From Callipepla californica brunnescens (taxonomy: Eukaryota; Chordata; Aves; Galliformes; Odontophoridae): a stretch of DNA of 64,000 bases. Positions 59,163 through 64,000 of this stretch are shown piece by piece (the stretch's first letter is position 1; every line of letters starts with the position of its first letter). The notes below the pieces were generated by a model. That model was not told the DNA's origin. It ran no database searches and saw only the letters and a program-made list of their open reading frames with translations. Both the position numbers and the translations under genes were made by a program. The DNA is taken from the NCBI GenBank assembly GCA_023055505.1, contig JALIRH010000018.1, positions 11,214,646 through 11,278,645 of the forward strand. Reading direction: 5' to 3'.

Positions 59163-61131
59163 GTAGGCTCCCTTATGGCATTCATCATCATAATATTGGA
59201 GTATGTAAAAAAAATTCTAATATTACCATTTATTTGTCTTTGCTTCATAGCTGATGTACTTGGAAAAAAAGGAGATCCTGTGGAAGACTGGATTCTGTAG
59301 GCAATCGTTACATGTTTTTGATTCAATCAAAAAAAATCTATTAATAACTTTCCCTCAAAATTCCTGAGATCCTCCCAGTGCTTTGAGTTTTCAGTCTTTA
59401 TTTTCCTAATTTTCTGAAAGAATTCTGAACACTGAAGTCTCAAAAATTTTCTAAAAAGCAAGAGCATTCTGATTTTCTCGTTTCCAAAAAAGATTTGTAT
59501 TTCATCATCAGATTGAGGCTTAAGCTCTTACTATTTTGTGAATACAACATCCTTCAGTCAAGATGACTTCGCAGAATTTATTAGATTATTTATCTTTTGA
59601 CAAACTCGTGTAGGTCTGTGTTTCACTTCTGGTATGCAAGCCAACTCTCTGATCAAAGAGTCATGTTGCCATCACACTGCATTTTCAGGTCTGCTGATGA
59701 GCTGATGATATTTAACTCTGATAGTTGACCCATTTGTTCCATCCTGTCAGTTCTCTCTAGTTGGAGATGATCTATATGTAGCCAGGCTGGACATCATAGG
59801 CCTATTTAGCGTTATGTACCTGCATGCATCCGTTAGCGGATCAAGGTCAAATATCTAGCATAATACAAATAGTTAAGTTTGAACTTGAAATTCAGCAGTT
59901 GGAAAGAATCCAAACATTTCAGTGCTGAACCTCAGACAACGTTTCCAGATTTTACTCCAGTTAGTTATTTTGCTGTTAAATAATCACAGACTGATTGTTT
60001 TAGATAAGCCTTAATTGTTTTATTGACAAGAGACTATATTAAATCTCAAAGCTTCACCTGGAAGTAGGTAGTCAAAGATTATTCAGTTATATTGTCCCAC
60101 AAGCATTTCCCTAGAATTGTGAAGTATTTTAACTACCCTGACTTTTAAGAGCTTTGGTTGTATATAATGCTAAAATTATTTACTTTTTGAATTTTATTTA
60201 AAATTGAGTGTATATTTTCAGTCTGGTCTACATCTGAAATTGTGCAATATCAGATTTCCACAGCGATTTTGATGTCAGACTCCAGCAAATAGAAAACTTT
60301 GACTGTTGCAACACTAGACAGTGTTATAGACTAACACAAAAGGTCAGTGGTATCATGGTACAGTGCATTAAGAGTGAGAATATATCAACGGCTAATACTC
60401 TAATACAATTTTTCATTAAAAGAATTACAAGGATCTAGAACCTTTGTATAAACAGGGTTATAAGTTTCTGTAAAAGCTTAAAATGATGCATAAGTATAAT
60501 TTTAGACATTTTAACCTGCAATTAGAGGTATATCCGAAGAAAATCATTGTGCATTCAACATATATAAATAGAAAATTGGTGTGTCTTTTTTATTTGTGAA
60601 CTTTCATATAGCATGGTCTGCACTGGGTCTAGATACAAAAATTTAATATTTTATTGAAGATCCATTTCCAATTTTAATTGGTTCCAGACAGTGGACACAA
60701 GACTGCCTTATTTTTTTATTTTGGTCACTATGTAGGCAGAAAAAAAATGTTTTGAAATTTTTTTGCACAGAGGTACTTTTCTAGCCATTTCTACTAGTAG
60801 GGCTAACTCTCAAATTGTGCTTCAGTAATAACAGAGAGCTGTCCTAGAGCAGAGCTCTCGGGCTCTGTAGATGTTAGCTTCTCATTAAAAATTTTTTATT
60901 ATTAGCATTTACAGCAAGCGTCTTATTTTCTCTTTCTCAGAAATGACATGGATTTAAGGAAATGGAATATATAAAATTTCTTTTACCACCATTAGATTTT
61001 TTGAACAGTCTTCTGATGTGTTCTGATGCTATAAATTCTATGGTAACCAAAATTATGTAAAAGATTATGTATAAATTCTTGAAATTGTTTTCAAAAAGGG
61101 TGTACAACACATAATGAATGAAACATACATT

Positions 61132-61672
61132 TATCATGATTTTATGATTTTTATTATTGGCATTCCACATCATAACATTATGTAGTGGAGTGGGAGTTAA
61201 AGAGTTTGTGCTCCAAGTCCGTGGACTGCCAAATTTCCTGGTACCTGGTTCTCAGAGGAGAAGAACTAAATACACCAGAGGTCTTTGCATTCCTGTTTTC
61301 CACTCAGAGGGAAAGACAAAGCTGCATGCAAGACCCGAGTCTCTCCCTTTTTTGCTGCTCATTTGCGCTGGAAGCTCCCTAGCTGTCTTGCCTTCAGCTT
61401 CAGAGTAAGGTCTTTCGTTTTAGACACTCTCGCTTGTTTTATTTATTAAACTCAATTCCAATTATACTGTATTATATTGTGTTATTTTGTATTCTGATAT
61501 CTTATTTAGAAAATTAGTTTTCCTCCACAGATCATTGCCTCTGTTTTGCTTTTAGATCCATCTCTCTACCCTCTCCTTTTTTACCCTTCCCCTTTCCCAG
61601 GGCATGGATCCATAGGTCCCTCTGCCCCATCAGTCACGGAACTGGGCTCACCTGTCCCGTAAACTGCTGACA
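61132..61672 (+). mobile_element. LTR, tgtcatggtttta family, copy 2 (near full length)
   Basis: About 540 bases in plus orientation, starting with tatcatgattttatgatttt (degraded TG border). It shares with copy 1 the blocks cattccacatcataaca, gtgggagttaaagag, cagaggagaagaactaa, tcagagggaaagacaaa, gtctttcgttttagaca and actgtattatattgtgttat. It then continues through a C/T-rich part (ttttttacccttcccctttc) to gtcacggaactgggctcacc and the border gtaaactgctgaca. The TG...CA borders and length indicate a nearly complete, probably solo LTR. Confidence 0.8.
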
Positions 61673-62094
61673 ACAGTATAGGAAATACTGATAAATATCA
61701 CCCAGTTTTATTTGTTTTATAATGCTTGTTCTGTCAATTTTAGGGGGAAGTTACTTTCAGAACAATGCTAGATGTGTCTTTCTCAAATGTTAAGCACAAA
61801 AATACTCATTGCTGCTACCAATTTTAGCTTCATATATAACATTTAATATCATGCAAATAGCGTTGTATATCAATAGTTTGTATAAAGAACTAAGAGTTTG
61901 TACTGTATAGATTTTCACAGCTCTTTATTCACATAAACTGTAAAGTAAAAGACACAAAATTACATCACCATTATTCCAAAAGTCATCCCTCGTCAGGATA
62001 AATGCAGTCAAGAGTTTCCATATTAAAGATGTTCTCGGACTTCGGGTTTCATAGTGATTTTTTTTAGTTTGTTTTGTTATAGACTCAAGATATA
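61673..62094. other. AT-rich spacer
   Basis: Nothing recognised between the LTR and the mariner. Confidence 0.5.
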
Positions 62095-62815
62095 CAAGGG
62101 CTACTCTGAAAGTATTATTATTTTATTACGTTGGCCCATGACGTCAGAGGTGGATGTTGATGATATGGCAGTACAGATGGAACCTTCCCACCAATGTTCA
62201 GTTACATTTTGTTGCCATGTTACGTATGGCAGCAGAGGAGCATTCTGACAAAATGGCATCTATCACATGTGGATGAAGCAAAAGTGTTTTACTGAATTCC
62301 TCCATGGAGAAAAAATGATACCCATTGACATTAGTTGGAACTTTCTGAATGTTTAAAGAGACAAAATGATGGATATGAGCACAGTGAAGTGGTGAATGGT
62401 GTGTACCAGCAGTGGCGACACCAACATGAAAGATAACCCACCTTCTGGATGGCCATGCACAGCTGTTGCACCATGAAGCTAAGAATGCCTTGATCAGCTC
62501 ATCCACTCAAATCAACATATTATGACCAGGGAGCCACATACAGAGCTAAAATTCCACTTCAATCTGTTGGAAAAGGCGGTGGCAATGTTAGAATGTTGCA
62601 GAGTTTGTGCCAGGTGGATCCCAAGAATGCTCACATAGGAACGGAAGGAACACTGCATGCAGATTTGTCAGCGCCTATTGAACCCATAAGAAGCTGAAGG
62701 GGACGTTTTCCTGGCTTGTACTCTTACCAGTGACAAGACGTGAAGTCTTGTGAGCTCAAGTTATAACAGTAGTCCTTGGAGTGGTGACATGAATTCTGCA
62801 CTGAATAAAATATTA
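62095..62815 (+). mobile_element. Mariner (Galluhop-like) copy 4, retains transposase region
   Basis: The most complete mariner of the window. It begins after a TA (target dinucleotide for mariners) with the 5' terminal repeat caagggctactctgaaagta. The leader follows (cccatgacgtcagaggtgga, tatggcagtacagatggaac), then the helix-turn-helix part (atggatatgagcacagtgaa). It continues, unlike copies 1 and 2, straight into the central transposase region (ggccatgcacagctgttgca onward). The match stops near 62815, before the C-terminus and the 3' terminal repeat. Confidence 0.88.
62225..62812 (+). pseudogene. Mariner transposase pseudogene (5' and central part)
   Basis: Mariner transposase cuts and pastes the element at TA sites. 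On the plus strand, across shifted frames, the typical order can be read: an N-terminal helix-turn-helix region, then a part giving LIHSNQHIMTRELHTELKF, VCARWIPRMLT and a QICQRLL word followed, after a stop, by EAEGDVFLACTLTSDKT. In active mariners the last word contains the first catalytic aspartate followed by E-T-W; here it reads SDKT and then a stop. In-frame stops and frameshifts, and loss of the C-terminal third, make it inactive. Length is about half of the usual 340-residue protein. Confidence 0.82.
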
Positions 62816-64000
62816 AAGTCCTAATTGAGTAAAGTGATGAAGAAAAAATACATTTGAATACTAACACTGGTTCTCTCTCTGTTGGACTATTTCAGTTTTA
62901 TATTAAAATTGGTAGCAGTGAAAGAATGACATAGGTATAGAAAACAACACTGAATCTTAATCAGATTCAGGTTTTAATTTTTTCTTGCATTTAAACTGTC
63001 ATAACTCCAAAAACTTTCAAAACCAACTGCACCCTCTGGGGTAGCAGTGTGCCAGAATAATGCGAAAACTCTGAATTTTTAGGGTGGAGTTACAGAAGGG
63101 CATTCAATTTTGGCTCCATCCTGCCTGAGGCCTTTGAGATCAGACTGCTTTTCTGATATTCCTCCAATTTCTGGCTTCTCAGCAATAAAACAATCATGTC
63201 ACTTCTGATTTGTCACCTCACAAACTGACTAATAACTACTAAAGCACTGAAAACCTACATACCTCTATTGAATAGAAAATATTTGAAGATGCGTGAAAAT
63301 TCGTAGTAGTATTCTCATCTGAAGTTATTGTTATCTTTTTTTTTTTCTGCTGCTGTCATTACTTTAGAATTTTGACACACTTCTCTATGTTTACACAGAG
63401 GTCAGATTCAGTGTAATTCTCAGTCCTATTATTAACAATCTTTCATGTCATAAATGTTTCTTTATGATCTTGAAAACAACTTAAAGAGTAATATGAATTA
63501 TAGGAAAATGATTGCAATGCTCACGCTTGCATCCAGAAGACGTGCCAAAATGTTGTTTCCTATTTTAAGACAGACCTTACCAAAGTTCCCAGTCACAGAG
63601 GATGTACTAAGACCTTTGTAAAGTTGTTCTTCATATTACTTCGATGGTTAAGGGAGAGAAGAGAATTTTTCTTTGAAACTTCCTTAATTCATTAAGCATA
63701 TCTTGTTTTACATTCCAGCTATATAGATTAAAACCTCCTGTCCATATCCTCATCTGTTTTTCTGTCTAATTATGCCAAAATACTGAAGCACTGAATATAG
63801 CATCTTGCCTCTTCGGAACACAGGCAATCTTTGCCTACAGCAAATGGTGTTCCCACACTGATTGAGTTAATTCAGTTCAAGGACTGCAGCATGCTTTAGG
63901 CTCATTTCACAAGTCTTTGGTCACCATAGCAGGAAGCAACCAATCGTACTTTTAGAATTCAAGTCTCAAGCAATTGTCATTTCCCATTGCTTCTTTAATC
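62816..64000. other. AT-rich unique sequence to window end
   Basis: No gene or repeat family recognised. The stretch 63010-63180 is slightly less AT-rich without an identifiable element. Confidence 0.5.

Larger units (their letters stand above)
56986..61131. other. AT-rich sequence between two LTRs, no retroviral genes seen
   Basis: 4.1 kb between two same-family, same-orientation LTRs. I looked for primer-binding site, zinc-knuckle, protease, polymerase or integrase motifs and saw none. The frames are short (longest 107 codons, minus, 58530-58853) and without motif. It looks like ordinary unique DNA, with a polypyrimidine tract at 57958-58002 and an (ATTT)n run at 59140-59162. Confidence 0.5.

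Noticed and set aside
56986..61131. Possible retroviral interior between the two same-family LTRs
   Set aside because: No Gag, protease, polymerase or integrase words were found in any frame; treated as unique DNA pending a sensitive search.
62198..62506. 102-codon minus-strand open frame
   Set aside because: Antisense of the plus-oriented mariner; the same holds for frames at 14534-14821 and 39728-39973.
1..64000. Search for CRISPR arrays, bacterial operons, rRNA and tRNA genes
   Set aside because: No regularly spaced direct repeats, no ribosome binding site/gene arrangement and no cloverleaf-like sequence was seen; composition and repeat families are vertebrate.

Overview
This window looks like vertebrate, specifically avian, nuclear DNA. 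It is AT-rich, has almost no CpG-dense stretches, and carries no long reading frame: the longest is 134 codons and matches nothing I recognise. Its recognisable content is dominated by CR1 non-LTR retrotransposon fragments, with a few avian LTRs and four copies of a chicken-type (Galluhop-like) mariner DNA transposon. CR1 dominance points to a bird or other sauropsid. The mariner type suggests a galliform such as chicken, turkey or quail, but that is an inference from remembered consensus sequences, not a search.

Layout. 1-16 kb is mostly unique AT-rich sequence with six CR1 pieces, all on the minus strand (1-158, 8040, 10026, 11461 and 14788; the last directly abuts a mariner copy at 14309-14785), a (TA)n tract and a G-run. 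16-30 kb holds minus-strand CR1 pieces at 20672, 24758 and 27643, an LTR end at 20461, a full-length solo LTR at 26826-27341, and a polypurine G-rich tract at 21258-21353. 30-42 kb is sparse: one short plus-strand CR1 tail, two GC-richer unclassified blocks (34235-34760 and 36985-37450), a perfect 12-bp hairpin at 31785 and a second mariner copy at 39822-40344. 42-56 kb is the repeat-dense part: CR1 pieces on both strands, a mariner fragment joined to a CR1 at 46.9 kb, another LTR end at 52.0 kb, and the best CR1 of the window at 53690-55435, which retains recognisable decayed reverse transcriptase. 56-64 kb has two LTRs of one family in the same orientation and the most complete mariner, which still shows decayed transposase.

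No protein-coding gene, tRNA, rRNA, CRISPR array or operon is supported. The window is best read as intergenic or deep intronic bird DNA. A handful of segments have good splice-site pairs around an open frame (6500-6610, 17263-17351, 20090-20183, 40970-41056, 49004-49123, all plus strand). They are recorded as exon-like candidates at low confidence, because such pairs also arise by chance in T-rich DNA.

I found no convincing previously undescribed system. The points most worth a second look are the two internally deleted mariner copies that share a junction beside a copy retaining the missing part, the symmetric 120-nt exon-like segment at 49 kb, the same-orientation LTR pair, and the G-rich polypurine tract. 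Family names and boundaries rest on pattern recognition alone, and boundaries are good to roughly 5-20 bases.
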